Assembly: GCA_013398175.1 (NCBI GenBank)
Contig: VZRZ01006183.1
Span: forward strand, 808,139-872,138
Length of the DNA: 64,000 nt
Source of the DNA: Climacteris rufus
Lineage: Eukaryota; Chordata; Aves; Passeriformes; Climacteridae
Direction: 5' to 3'
In this document: positions 24,809-38,178 of the stretch, in pieces
Position numbering within the stretch: the stretch's first letter is position 1
Layout of the letters: each line of letters starts with the position of its first letter
Position numbers and translations under genes: made by a program
The notes under the pieces: generated by a model
Told to the model about the DNA's origin: nothing
The model's database searches: none
The model's input: only the letters and a program-made list of their open reading frames with translations

Positions 24809-26758
24809 CACGCATGGAGCACAGAGGATTGGAAAGACAACTGAACACCAATTTCCTGCTCATAGTCCTTGGCTGGAACTTAGAAGCAGGTACAAAATCT
24901 TGTTTTGAGAAAATGTGATACAGAGGTTCTAGCAGAGTAAAAAAAAACCAAAAAACTGCTATATCTAAAGAGAACAAGCAATTTCTGAAATAAATCTCTC
25001 CCCTTTGTCTGTTAGAATCACTGAAAAATAAGAGATTTTTATGGTTGGATGTAGTGCAGAGGATTTAACGTAGGGCCCATATGACTGAATTTCACAAAGT
25101 AACATAAGTACCAAAAGCACTGTCTGTAACAAGGGCTCATTAAAGAAAGACCTTTGGCTTGAAAAGCATATTTTGAGAAGGGATGCTGGAAATTTCTGGT
25201 TACACACGGAAACAATAGAAATAACAGTAACCTGAAGTTCTGAGAAGGGAAGTAATGAGCTTCACTAGAATTACACTGAAGCTCTGACAAGTATGTGAGC
25301 ATTGCAGGCTATGATCTGACCTTTGTAGGATTGTTCTTAATTGAAGGAGTAGATCTGCAAGCTCACTTCCAGTCAGATTAGTGTATCCCTAGAGAACACA
25401 AACTGGTAAAATAAGGATCTGTTCCTGTGAACACTTCCCACAAGACTGATTATACCTGTTCTGACACAAAAATGAATATTGTATTTGGTAGGTCCCAAAA
25501 TGGAAACCTCAACGTCTCTCCATCATCATTCCAGATGTCAGGAGATGGTTTCTTTTAGAGACCATTGTTTTTTTTATATTCTTTAATTATAAATTATTGA
25601 CAACATATTAGACTGTTGAACACAAAAGGTGAGTGTTTGCAAGATATTTTGAAACCTGTATCAACAGGTTTACAACACAATAGCCCTAGAAGAAGGGATC
25701 TGTATGCTTTGAAAAGCAATATTACCTCAACTAGTCATTAGATATATCATACAGCTAAGATTAGCTCCATCATCATCATTCTGTCAGCATGTGAAGGGAT
25801 AGGATTTCACGAGGTCACTCAAGAACTTCAATCAGAAAAAAAAGCAGCTTAAGCAAGAAAAGCCAATGTAATAAGCTTCTGGAGTACTTGGAGAGATTTC
25901 TGCTTTTATGGGAAAATGTCCTTTTTATTTACTTGTTATAATCCATCATGAATATGACAATACACAGTTAACAATTATTGTGAGCCTCTGCTGCAAGGGT
26001 TGTCTTCAGGGAGGATGCTTTGTTGGCTTTTTAAAGACAGCCTCAGATGACCTTCTTGTAGCCTGTGGCTCCTCTGCAGGTCACCCCTCCTTCTGCTAGA
26101 TCTCCTGACCTGTTTCAAGGACAGGCCCTGACACAGCACAGATGCATCATTTACATTTGCTAGTATTGCACATTCACTTTCTGCACATCCAAGTGCCTGT
26201 ATATGATGAAGGCACGGGAATCCTGGATTCCATGGATATAGTCAAATCCATTTGGGGAGAGACTGGATGTTTGTTGTATGCCAATTTTAGATTTCATACC
26301 AAGGTTGAATTTTTTATGAAACAGAAACAAGGAATGGCCGATATGTAGTTGCAGTGATTTTTAACTGTTGCTTATGCCACCAGATTGGAGCATCTTTTGC
26401 CAAATCCTTCAGTGGCCACATTTCTTCTTCTACTTATGCTTTGTCAGTAATGAAGATATTGAAAAAAGATCAAAGCTGATCTGCTTTGGCTTGTCTTCTC
26501 TCTGTTGAAAGGGAACTTTCTAGCTCACCTTCCTCTTTTACTTATTCTTGTCCTTGAGCAGCCTAGGAACTTAAAATGACATCTTGCATTCATCAATTCC
26601 CTCCATTTAAAAAGTATCATGAAACTCTGCTTGAGAGGAAAAGATGGTTGAGTTGGGTTTGGTTTTAAGGTTTTTTTTGCTACTCTGAATTTCTCCTATC
26701 AGTAAAAGCAGTAAACTAAAATAATTTTGAATGTGGTGAAGTAGAATGTAGTTTTGAG

Positions 26759-26797
26759 TATCCTGTAGTTGTTTAGGCTTTATCCTGTAGTTGTTTA
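26759..26797. repeat. 17-bp direct duplication
   Basis: The unit TATCCTGTAGTTGTTTA occurs at 26759-26775 and again, identical, at 26781-26797, separated by 5 bp. It looks like a recent replication-slippage duplication, because the copies are identical. Confidence 0.9.
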
Positions 26798-27246
26798 CCT
26801 ATAGTTCCTCTAAAAATATGATTAACCTATAAGCTTCATGCTACAGTTATAACTTTGGAATCCAACTATGACATTTGTTGTTGTTTTTCCTCACAAATGT
26901 AATTATATAATGGTTCTTCTGTTTTACTTTTCAAAGTCTCCTTCAGGACTACGTGGCTTTTTAGGCTTTGGTCTCTAATTTCAGTTCAGAAATTACAAAT
27001 TGATTTAGAGTCTCCAATATCCATTTGTATATTTTAAAGTGTTGTACTAGCTGAACTCTGAGTGCTGTTACACAATAAGTAACCTACTTACCCTGTAACT
27101 TTATTGCTTCAAAAAATGGCTAGTGCTTCAGTTTGTGGGATGTTGCATAACATCAGACTCCTATGTATGATTTATAACATTGACATCACAGTCTGTGCTG
27201 GTTAATGTCAGTCCTGGCCTGCTGCTTTATATCAGCGACTATCAAG

Positions 27247-27269
27247 CTTATTCATTATCAATGAATAAG
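27247..27269. repeat. Perfect 10-bp inverted repeat
   Basis: The arms CTTATTCATT (27247-27256) and AATGAATAAG (27260-27269) are exact reverse complements around a 3-nt ATC loop. The sequence is AT-rich and the stem is short. It could be a chance palindrome or a dimeric protein-binding site. Confidence 0.8.
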
Positions 27270-30200
27270 AAATGCCAGATAGTTTTATTTAGCTTTTTTG
27301 AAAAAATGTACTGTGTTTTTTATTTTGAACTATAGGTATTAATATAATTAACCATTACATTAGTCAGGGAAAAAAAAAAAAAACAAAGGAAGTGACTCCA
27401 TTTTCATAGTGTTTATTCTTATTGGCAAAATTTCTTTTGCCTTTCTGCCCCCACATGCCTTCATTTGAGGCTGAATTCATTCCACACAGATGTGAGGACT
27501 CATTGATGGTGGCTTTTATTTTCTCAGTTCATGAAGTTACCCAGTGTCCTTCTGCACAAGTTAAAGCAGTTATTGACTCCTTGCAGAGTCGGGGGCTGGG
27601 GTGAAAGGCAGTCCATTTTCCTCCCATCTTAGAAAGCTCTTCCTGCAGCCAACTTTGCATCTGCAAACATACCCTGGGTACTTTGGAGGCAAGCAGAGGG
27701 AAGACTTCCTTGTGGCCATATGCTGGGTTAGCACATCATCAATTCAGCTTCAATTCATGACAAATAGAGGTGCAAGATGAGCTGTGCTTAAATGAGCCTC
27801 TCTTAGCCCAGCCGTGGCGGTGACTGTGGGATGGCATCCTGATATCTGGTGTCTGCCCATGTGCTTGCAGGCACTTACTGATATTATGCACATTATTGCT
27901 CTGATGTCAGCAGGGTCCTTCTCATACTGCAGTTTCATGGACTGGATCTTTGTTTCTCTCTTATCTGTCTGTGTGTTTGTCTAAAGCCTTGCTGTATTGG
28001 GAGATAGGAAGTCACTTTAGGGATGGAGGAAAGATTCTTGTACAAATTAAAAAATGGATTTGGTCTTAAATTTCTCATAAGATTTATTTTCATAGAAAAC
28101 AAATTACATTTATTTAGTTAAATTATTCTGGAACTTTTCACTGTTGGCCAGTACATAATGGTACTGTCCTCATTTTAAATTACTTACTGCAAGAATTTTA
28201 TATGTTAGAGCAATGGCATGGCATTCATGGTGTCATTTCAATTACTATTCTAATTTGGATTAAGATCATTACATTGGGCTATGGTCAAAGGTCCTCTTTT
28301 AAATCCTGTTAAGTCTTGAACCTCATTTTTCTTTCTTTTTTCTTGAACTTCTCTGAGGTATTATCTCTCTGAGAATTCTTTCTGAGAAAGTTCTCATTTG
28401 TTCAAAGAAAACTTGCTGGTCCAACAAACTTTATTCAGTTGTGAAACATAAGGAAATTAAATGCGTTATTGTAAGTGGGAGCTGTTGGTAGAACATTGCA
28501 GAACAACAAGAGTTACCTGCAAACCTTCACAGCATCCACTGAATCTTATTCTTGAATTCACACCACCAAGTTTGTAACTGCAGCTTTTCTCTGAAATTCA
28601 GTGTGAAATTACGTGGTGAAAGTTAATAGTTCTTCTCAGTCTCTTAGGTTGAATGAGATGTAATATGAAATACAGAACTTGAAAGACTGGCTTTAGTTAC
28701 ATAATTTAGACCATTGAATATATGCAAATTTCCATCTATTTGAACTGTATTGTAAGGCCGCTTTTTGTGGTTATATTGCAAGCCTTATAATATCTTTTTA
28801 TTTACCTTGATATTCTAAGTGTGAGAACGTGAGAACCTTAGTTACCAGGGCTTTCTAGAGAGCTTCTGTGGTTCAAATGTGATTTTTGTTCTTCACCAGA
28901 ACATAGTTCAAAATTTCATAACAAGAAAAAAGAAATCAAAAGAACTCAAAAGGCTGAGAGGCGGGAAAGAAAAGAAGGGGGAAAAAAAGAAAAAATAAGA
29001 CTTGATTTGGGGGAGGTAGGCCCCGAGCCATCTCTCCTGGCTGAACCAACTTTGGGCTGAGGGATTGGACTACAGACTTCCAGAAGTGTTTTTCAGCCTC
29101 AGATACTCTGTGATCTGCTGTCCAATTCCACACAATGTGAAGGCAAGGGTATCAAAACCTGCTGAGTGTTTCTGTTGTGCTTTTGTTTTCCATCGGTGAA
29201 TCAGTCACTGAGCAGCTGTCACTGACAAACTAGCTCTCAACAGAATTAACCAAACAGTTTGGATGAGGGCAATGATTCCTACAGGCCTATATAGTGTTTC
29301 TGCTGTGCATTAGTTAACTGTACTGCATTATGCCCTACTACCTTCTGATTATGCACGTTTCTTCAGATTAATGATTAGAGAGCTTACTGGATACTGTAAA
29401 TAATCAGTAATGATCTGCTTTCATATAGGTAACATGGTCCTTGAGTAAAGGACGGAATGAACCTGCCCTGTTATTCATGGGTATTCTCTGTTTATTATTT
29501 GACTGACTTCGATGTGAGATGTTTTTATTATATAGTGCCCTAGATAACCAATTAGATTATAATATAAAAGACTAGATCAGGAGAATACATTATGCATCTG
29601 GATATATTTATGCTAGACCATAGATTTATTAACGTGAACTCAGACTCTTGCAGAAGCCTCTGTAGAACCGCAATGATGTCAAATGTTCTTCCTGGATTGG
29701 AGACCTGTAATTTATTCAACTGACAAAAAGCATGTAGACTGTGTGAGTAAAACACATAAAACCAGTGGGCTTGAAACCTATAGGTTAGTACAGAAAAATA
29801 GGAATTAAATTAAAATAGAAAATCTTTCCTATTATGTCTTCCATCGTATTACAGTTTCTCTACATATAGGGAAGATACATAGTTAAGTAAGCTGTGAATG
29901 TATGAAGTATCAGCTATGGTATGTTAGCTTCCCCACTTGCACACATAATAATGACATTAGTTCCAGGTAGGAGGGATTATCCCACTTTCAAAACAGAGTA
30001 AAAAGTGCTGCAGAGAGCTGCCTACATAAGAAATGTGTATGTATTACTGACGACATGGGAACGTCACACTGAATTCCTGCAGAATGAGTTCCCCATGGAA
30101 ACAAAGGTTTAGAGGATGGCTCTTTGCAGCAAAAAACTACTTTTGCCTGTGAATTAGTGGGAACATCTAGCAAAGATTTACAGACCACTGACTACTTACC

Positions 30201-32710
30201 TTTTTCCTTTTGCTCTACCTAAATAATGCTTCTATGATTTTTGCCATGAATATACAACTATTTCACATACATATCAGCAGTAAAACAATTTCCTTCGGAA
30301 GCCTTTCACAGTGCAAGATTACTGGAGTTGGCTGTGAGATTAGAGCATTACCTACAAATGTGTGCTTTACTGTCACTGGTAATAATATGCAAGCATGGCT
30401 TAAAACTAAAAGCAAACATACGGAATTTATCCAGTAGATACAGACTAAAGCTAGTTACTCAAGTTGCTCTTCATTTATTTGTATAAAAAAGATTTTTTTT
30501 TTAGAGCTTCAGTTTTCAGCAATGAAGAAGGAAGATATGTGTGTGTGTAGCTAAATACATATTTAAAATGTATATATTTAAATATGGGGTATCTATAGAT
30601 AGCATTCTTAGATATTAAAACCATGTGTCTAGATAATATATGTATCACACAATATATGTATCATATATGAAAAAGGTCAAAACAAATGTAAATATAAATC
30701 TGAGCTTCTTGTCCACCCTTTAGTATGAGAGATCTGTGCAAAATTAGTGTAAAAACCTGTCTAAATTTCATACTGGCTTTATAAGGATGTCAATGACTAG
30801 GAAGCAGTGTAGACACGTCTATGATATGTGAAGCAGTGTAGAATCAGACTCCTGGTAGGATTTCATTCAACTGGTTTTTAGTCTTTTCATGATATTCCTT
30901 GTCATTACTGTTGTCATTCATGGTTTCTGCCTTTAAAGCACAGGTCATTTAAACTGGTTGTGCCTTGTCACCTAAAAGCCATATTCTAATTATAAACCTT
31001 CATCTCATAGCAGTCTCTTTTTCTGATGAGAGTGAAATATTCGTTTACAGATTTCACCAAACGTGTTTGATTCATGGGGGGCTGTGACCTGGCAGTGAAA
31101 TGTTTGACAAAGGATATAATTCATTCAAGAGCCCATGTAGCTTTTATTTAGAAATGCTCGGTTTTGAAAGGAATTAAAAGGAGCAACCTTCCTAAATAAT
31201 TTTTAAAGTACTCCATGATGCACTGCGTTTTTAATATACAGAAAAATCTCAACTTTTGTTTACATGCTGACTTGATTAGTTTGTCCAGAAAAAGATCAGG
31301 CTGCTTCTCTAAATTTGATATCTCAACTACCTCTAGCACAAACAGAATTAACTAATTTTTTTCAGCCCAAACTGAAACTTGATAATTTGCTTGTATTCTT
31401 TATTGACTAGATTTTTTTAATAGTGTATTCCGATTTAAATAATGAATTCTATGTATTATACAGTTTACTGGCACAAATGCACTAAAGCCATTTGCAGAAC
31501 TCGTTTCTGTGAGGATAGTTCACATGACATGAGTAATTTGCCTTATCTGGATACTTTGTGAAACTAGACAGACTCTGAGAGTAAAATCAGCAAAAATGAG
31601 AAGTCTACACAAAGATACTGTTAACATTCCCATATGTAGCCTTTTAATAGATATGTAAATTGTGAGGTAAAAAAAACCCTACACCTAGAAATAAATTCAT
31701 TCACACCAAGAAATTAGTTATAAAAAACAACTGTTATGAATGAGAAAGAGAGGTTGTGCATCACCTCATTAAAAGTAATATAGCTTATTTAGCTCAGATC
31801 TCAATTGCATTATAAAATTTGTTACCAGTAAGATGAAATTAAGCGTCAGGTCTGAATCAGTTGATCTTTTACGTTTACAGACATTTCATAACAGACTTAA
31901 TAAAACAGTTTTCCACAGCAGCTCTTTTTCAAATATGAATAAAAGACTGTGCAGAGGAAGGATGACCTTTTTATCTTTGTAGTCAAAAAGCTCATAAATT
32001 TATTTTTAGACATGATGCATATGGTAAAGTAGCTGAAAATTTTCCCCAAGTGCCAGGTTGTGCGTGGTTCTGAGGCAGAAGGAAGAATTTTGTCAAAGGA
32101 AATACTGTGGTGAATGCATGAAACACTTTACTATAATAAAGACAAGGAGGAGGGTGAAGGGAGGAGAGAGAGAAATGTACAGCTAAATGTCTCTGTCTCC
32201 TAAACACTCACAGAAGTGCTGTTTGAAATTGAGCAGGAATGGGCAAGCCCCACATTCCTCCTGTGGTCATAGAGCTTCCCACTCTTCTAATGCACTCCAG
32301 TAGACTTGCAGAGTTCAGCTGCCACTGCAGAACTCACATCTGGTATGGAGAGCATGCTTTAATAATCCTAGAAATAATTTAGAAATACCTACTTGTCTTG
32401 GAAGTAGTTCTCCTTTGAGACAGGAGGCCACAGTGACCTACAATGAGGCCCTGCAGTCCTCCACAATCGATTTTCAGTGCACAAGTGCTGTGTCAGACAT
32501 GTTGCAGCTACTGTGCATCCCCTGTGCATTTGTGGGGGAGTTCTGAATTCCAGTTCTTAAACCTGTAGGTTTTCAAGCAGGATTGTTTCCTGGAATCCTG
32601 GAGGTGCTTGGTTTTGTTTGTACAGAAAGCTGATCTGCAATGAACCCAGTCTCCACCTACTGTGTTCAATGATTTGTGTGCCCATGTGTTCATACGCTAA
32701 TTTGGGGGTG

Positions 32711-32920
32711 TATCATAGAATTATAGAATGCCTTGGGTTGGAAGGGTCCTTAAAGATAAGCTGGACACAGCACTCCAGGTGGGGTCTCATGAGAGCAGAA
32801 TAGAGGGGGAGCCCTTGCCCAGGCTGCTCTTGATACAGGACACAGTTGGCTTTCTGGGCTGCAAGTGCATGTTGCCAGGGCATGTTGAGCTTCTTGTCAA
32901 ATATCCTTAGGTCTACCCGC
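32711..32920 (-). mobile_element. CR1 LINE fragment with internal deletion
   Basis: Read on the - strand, this begins with CR1 ORF2 C-terminal coding sequence (ALAAQKANCVL, then PLYSALMRPHLECCVQL, which is typical of CR1 Pol near its end). At about 32760 it jumps directly to the CR1 3' end, seen on the + strand as 'gggttggaagggtccttaaa' preceded by 'atcatagaattatagaat'. A full element has several hundred bases between these two parts, so this copy carries an internal deletion and is also 5'-truncated. No functional protein remains: the frame runs from Pol straight into the 3' tail. Confidence 0.88.
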
Positions 32921-33284
32921 AAGTGTACGTGTAAGGTCTAATTTATGCTTGAGTATTACAGACAATAAGATTCTTTTGGCTTCCTAATCTCTCACTGAAG
33001 TCAATGAAGGTCTGATTCTGCCCATTCTGAATAAACACTTCATCTTAGCTGAAAACCGTGTTGGGAGGTTTCATTTCTAGGAGGGGAAGTAGAACCACAT
33101 GCTGTCTAGCTTCCCTGGAGTTGCTCTGTCACCAACTGAGGCCTGGACATCTGTGAATCAAAATTATATGATTATTAGTATTGTCATGTTTGTTTTTCTG
33201 GTTTATACACTTAAGCTGAAGGTGAAATACTGAATAAACATATTCATCCCACGCATAGCTGAGAACCAATTACTTAATTAATGC

Positions 33285-33329
33285 ATTTTTTGTATTTTTT
33301 GTATTCTTTTTGTATGTTTTCTTTGTATT
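33285..33329. repeat. Imperfect (TTTTTTGTAT)n repeat
   Basis: Roughly four copies of a T-rich 10-11 bp unit ending in GTAT, each slightly different. This is typical low-complexity slippage DNA and no function is implied. Confidence 0.75.
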
Positions 33330-34729
33330 AATTCCTGCTCAAGTCACAAAATATCTGATCCACACATAGATTCACTTTTTTTCTGGCCTCAGATCTGGAG
33401 AGTTTATGAGGTATAGGTTTTGTATCAGTTTATTCTTGCCTATGACAAAAGTGCAGATTTTAGTAAGCATCCAAAGTTAATGAATAATAAAAAAATTTAG
33501 CAGAATAGTGTTTTCTACAATCTAAAATTACTGTTCCACATTCTTCCACAGATTTTCCATGAGAATCAGTGGATCTTCTTAAGTACAATGGAAGAAGAAG
33601 GAACTGATTCTTAACTTATAAAATCAGAGATCTTAATATATTTTGTCAGATTTAGCAAGTAGGTTAAAAAAATACAGTTTCATGGCTGTCCTTTTAAGAT
33701 TTGATAAATATCTTCTGGCTCCTGAGCAAGACCAGTTTTTTCAAAAAGTTCCTGACAGGCTTATGGTACTTATGATGAAAATAAATAAAAAATCTTGCAA
33801 GGCTTAAAAGGCAGGGTGGCAAGTTTTTACAGCATTAGACCCCAAATTAGAATGATTCCACATTCAAGAAAGAATACATCTGGTAGACAGAAACAAAACC
33901 TGCGTATATATTTACCTAGAAAGACATAAACTGAGCTTAAGATTATTTGTAGGCTAGTGACAGAGAGTTGGAAGTATGAAGGTTTGGCTTTTCTTTATAC
34001 TTAAAATAAGACAGTTCAGAATGGACTGCTAAATCGAGCTAATGAAAAGTATGCATTCGAACCTCCTATGTGCCAAGGAGAGGAAGGAATTTTGTTGGCT
34101 GACTTGCTGAACAGGGCCATAGCTGCACCTTGGGACGCTTTCATGAGGGGTGTGAGAATGGCTGTACTATGTACATCACAGCTCAGGACACATGGAAGCA
34201 GCACACTGAAGGGATGGCTTGCACTTGTTTAGTGAAATTAGACCTGTCTCAAGCTGTCTGAGGGTAATTTAGGAGAAATGGTGATCCTTCAGAACCTGTG
34301 GATTTGGATTTCCACTGGAATCTTGTCTGGTAAAGATTTAAACTTGATAAGGAGCCAGAGCACAGTCCTTAAACTTTCCTCTTTCTCCAAATCAGTGTGG
34401 AGACTTGGCTTTGTTACATACCAAGGTCATTTTTCTACTGCTAGTGTGCAGTGATGTGACAACTGCTCAGTCTGATCATTGCCCACTGGATGGCCTTTGC
34501 ACAGTGGAATTTTCCTGCAAAATGGTTTTACAGAAAAATGCATTATGCCTCTCTAGAAGTTCATTCTGTGTGACTCTTTCTATTCTTGACTGTCACTTGT
34601 AGCATGGTATTTGTAGTTGTAACTGGCCTGGAGAAGGCTGCTGGAGATATATAGTGCACTGATAGTCAATGTTACTCACAGGTAATTATATTGTTATGTG
34701 TGCTTACACTTCTTACCTTTCCAGATAAT

Positions 34730-34787
34730 AAAAAACCAAAAACCAAAAAAAAAAACCAAAAAACCAACCAACCAAACAAAAAAACAC
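34730..34787. repeat. A-rich (CCAAAA)n-like low-complexity tract
   Basis: Runs of A are broken by CC pairs, and an AATAAA hexamer lies at 34727-34732. It could be the degenerated A-rich tail of an old retroposed sequence or plain low-complexity DNA. An 87-codon Lys/Pro/Asn-rich frame across it is a by-product. Confidence 0.75.
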
Positions 34788-34946
34788 CTAAAAGCCTTAG
34801 TCTCCTCCAAATTAAATTGAATAAAAGGTTCATTTCATTGAGTTGTATTAAAAAAAGGAAAAGATATGGGGTTTTGTATACCTTCAGTCAATCAGTACTG
34901 GATGAGAAGCTATTCCCCTACAATGTCAGCCTTTTCTTTATCTATT

Positions 34947-34976
34947 ACCTTTAAATTAATGACCTTTAAATCAATG
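34947..34976. repeat. 15-bp tandem duplication
   Basis: The unit ACCTTTAAATTAATG (34947-34961) is followed immediately by ACCTTTAAATCAATG (34962-34976), with one mismatch. This indicates a slippage event somewhat older than the identical duplications elsewhere in the window. Confidence 0.85.
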
Positions 34977-37230
34977 ACCTATACCTGTAGAAATTGCTTG
35001 TAGCCTCTAGTGGATAACAAGACTCTTTCTTTATTTTGTTGCATTAAATCACAATTATTTAAATTCTTAACATGAGCCTCTCATGCCTGTGTCTACCTTC
35101 ATTAGAAATTTGTTACCAGAACAAACCTTGAAATTTTTCTAGAAATTGTTTGCAATATATAACTTCTGCTGAACTCCACTATCACTTATCGTAGTTCAAA
35201 ACTGTGTAAAAAATCAGAATTTATCACTGTCCATGATGTAAATCAGAACAGAAAGCTTTATTATTCAGCCATTCAGCATTAAAAGTTATTACACGTCTTA
35301 CGTTTTTCATGCTGAAAGAACATTACAAGGCTGTCTCCATTAAGCATGGCAAACAGTGCTTGACTTTGGTTGTTTGGGGAGAATGGTATCACCTGAAATT
35401 CAGTGTTATAAATTAGTCTCGTCTGAAGTATTCCATGTAAAGATCCATCTACTTAAAGATGCAATATGCTATTTCAGGAGGAAATTTTTAGAGGTTTTAG
35501 TTCTGAAAAACAAAAATTCTAGAAACAAAAACTAAATAGATATTAGATGCTGAGAGCTCAAGTCCATGAGTAAATATTATATACATTCATGCATTTTTTG
35601 TAACTTGCATGGTACTACAGGATACAGAACCATTTAATGTCCATTTGGGGAAAAAGCTGCCTATTTTAGCAAAAAGAGTGCTTTATGTGTTAGATTGATG
35701 GATCTGAAATGTCTTCTGTTTGTATTCTGAATTATTAATGGACTATATAGAAGTTAATCCCACATCCCTGCTCATGTAGAAGAGGTCTCTCCATGTTATA
35801 CAGATGTGTTTAAATGACTTCTCGTTAAAAAAACGTTATTTTGATTACCTGGTTTTATTCTATCAGATTATTTTGTCCCTTATTTTTCTGTGCTGCAGTG
35901 CTTTCTGTGCTGCTATTTTGTATCTTTCAGTTATCCTTTCATGACAACTCCCTTTGCAGCTACCATTCTGCAGTTGCAAAATCCATCATGAAAGCTAATA
36001 TGCATTTAAAATATAAACATACAATGCTAGATGAAAGGATTGTGAAACCGATAAACAGAGGCAGATGGTACAGATTTAATTAATAAAAAATACAAACAGG
36101 AAAATAAATCTGCTGCATTGATTTAATGCCTAATTTAATTAAGAAAAAAAAATCTTGGAGTTTAGTTATTGCCAGGAAATTATATACTATGTTGTTTCTA
36201 TTGGGGGAGAAATGTTTTGTATAAGCTTTGTCTTTTTATTTTATGAAGAATCTGACACATTCTGACTTAATTCCATGAAATTTTGCCCATTGCAAGGGAC
36301 ATAATTCAAGACAAAGAGAGGAGTGAGGCTCAGGTTGCTAGGTTAGGTGTACACAGCTGGAGTTTGAGGCTGAGCTCTCTAGTACCAGGTTAATGCCTTA
36401 GCTGTCATGCTACTGATTCTCTAACTAGTGGATCTTATGCCCCACTTTGACCAGAAGTTTAGTATCATACTAAGGAACCCTCCCCACTGAAAATATTTTT
36501 GAAGCTAGTGGATAAACATATGGAGCACAAGGTTGTTTTGCCAAATTGATGTATTTTTATGGAGAGGGAGAAAAAAACCAAATGCTTTTTATTTTAAAAA
36601 TTATCTATGATAACTGCAAGTCTAACCAATTTACTAGAATTGGTTAAAAGATGTTAAAAATAAAATTTTGGAAAGGCATAAAGTGCAAAAAAAATTGCCT
36701 TCTTGACTCGTTGCTTTGGATTTTGCTATCTATTACTGCCTTTTTTTTTTTTTGAAAATAAAAATTTGGTGACAGTACATGCAAAAAACAATGCTATGAC
36801 ATCAGCAATGAGATGGCTCCTACAAGTTCAATATTATTTTACCAATATGGAATAGTTTGATTTTGAAATTTAATCAATTCTCTAAGCTGATAAATAAAAT
36901 CCTATTTTACATGTGATTTATTCTCTGGAGATAGTATATTGTTGGTCCTATTACAATGTTGGAGTTTATCTCATGAGATTTTTTCTCCATTGCTGATACA
37001 TGCACTATGTCTTAAGAGACCAATAATGGAACTGAGTTAATTTTTGTTTAGTGCAGGACTTCACTGACTAGAAAAAAAATGAGAGAGAACCTTTTGGGAT
37101 CACACAGGAGATGAGTCTGTGGGATGAAAATCACAATAAATTTGTTTGCATTTGTCAGGAAGTTCTGGACTATTCAGTTGGAGAAAGACTAGTAAGGAGA
37201 AAAGTGTGTGACTATGCTTGTGGTTTCAGA

Positions 37231-37262
37231 ATTATATTATTATATATATTATATATATTATT
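37231..37262. repeat. AT-rich (TATAT)n microsatellite
   Basis: Alternating A and T with ATT interruptions over about 32 bp. It has no direction and probably varies in length. Confidence 0.85.
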
Positions 37263-37557
37263 CTTTAGGGTGCTTTAGCTTCCTGAAAAAGAGGTTAGCA
37301 TTAACCAAAGGAAACAAGGAGAAATAGTTCTCCTGTTATTGTTGAATCAGAGAAATTTTACTGCTTTTTCCTTAATAAATGAAAGAAAAAAATAAAGTCA
37401 AGCTGAGAATAATTTCTTTTTTATTGCCTCTTTTAGTCAGAGAAGCTAAAAAATCAGCTGTTGTCAGACTCTTCAGTGTGTCACATAGGCCGTCAGAGAC
37501 TGGTAGGAAAGACATCAGTTCACATGCAGTTTTCTAAACTAAAATCTTCTAAAATAG

Positions 37558-37722
37558 CACCCCCCTGCACACTCTCAGGGGCCTGGGAGTGACATGGGGA
37601 CATCAGCCCTGCCTGACCCAGGTCGCAGGCAAGCTCCACTTGCAGGGTGACTGCAGACAGTGTGGGGTCACAGGGGGCTGGAGGGAAGAAGGCATGGAGT
37701 GTGACGTCTCCAGCCTCCAATC
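37558..37722. other. GC-rich, CpG-poor patch of unknown origin
   Basis: About 165 bp stand out from AT-rich surroundings by high G+C, with only about two CpGs. A 66-codon - strand frame (37520-37720) spans it, but no domain is recognised. GC-rich yet CpG-poor DNA fits an old methylated insertion or a former exon or GC-rich repeat that has lost its CpGs. I cannot assign it to a family. Confidence 0.45.
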
Positions 37723-38178
37723 ATCCAGCTGTTCATGGTTTTTCAAGCACTTTTTATGTTGATTGAGAGCAGTCCCAGGGTGACAGCATCATTCTTATCA
37801 ATCTGCTTTCTGCTTCCATTTGCCACACAGAAAGAGCTGTAGCTGCTTTTCTTGAGTTGCTCATGTCTCGTCACCACTGTCAGGTTGTCTTGCTGGCTGA
37901 GTGAGGGCAGATTTCTAGCTCTGGGAGCATTTTTAAGAGGGCATGTGTTCCCTGCAGCTTCCTCCTTCAACTATATATCCTTTGTTTGTCTCTGTGTGTA
38001 TGTGTAAGAAGAGGGTGAGATCTTCTCCATGGCTTATATTTAGGTACACTATAATTTGATAGGTAATAATTTTGTCAAAACACCATTAAAATGTTCAAGA
38101 GTCCCCTCATAACTTTGTTTAAATAATTTTATCATTATCAGAACACCATTCTGGTCCAATCTGTAACCATCAAAACTA

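Larger units (their letters stand above)
20512..32710. other. Long transposon-poor AT-rich stretch (continued)
   Basis: About 12.2 kb without a recognisable interspersed repeat or gene. The longest frame in the window is here: 130 codons on the - strand at 24585-24977. It runs through a (TG)n microsatellite read as His-Thr repeats and has no domain signs, so it is treated as chance. Small features listed separately are the microsatellite at 24795-24808, a 17-bp direct duplication at 26759-26797 and a hairpin at 27247-27269. An A14 run lies at 27370-27383. AT-rich low-complexity sequence occurs around 30540-30665. Confidence 0.55.

Noticed and set aside
24585..24977. 130-codon open frame on the - strand, the longest in the window
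   Set aside because: It crosses a (TG)n microsatellite read as His-Thr repeats, has biased low-complexity composition and shows no domain. Its length is plausible by chance in 64 kb.
34691..34954. 87-codon Lys/Pro/Asn-rich frame
   Set aside because: Translation of an A/C-rich low-complexity tract.
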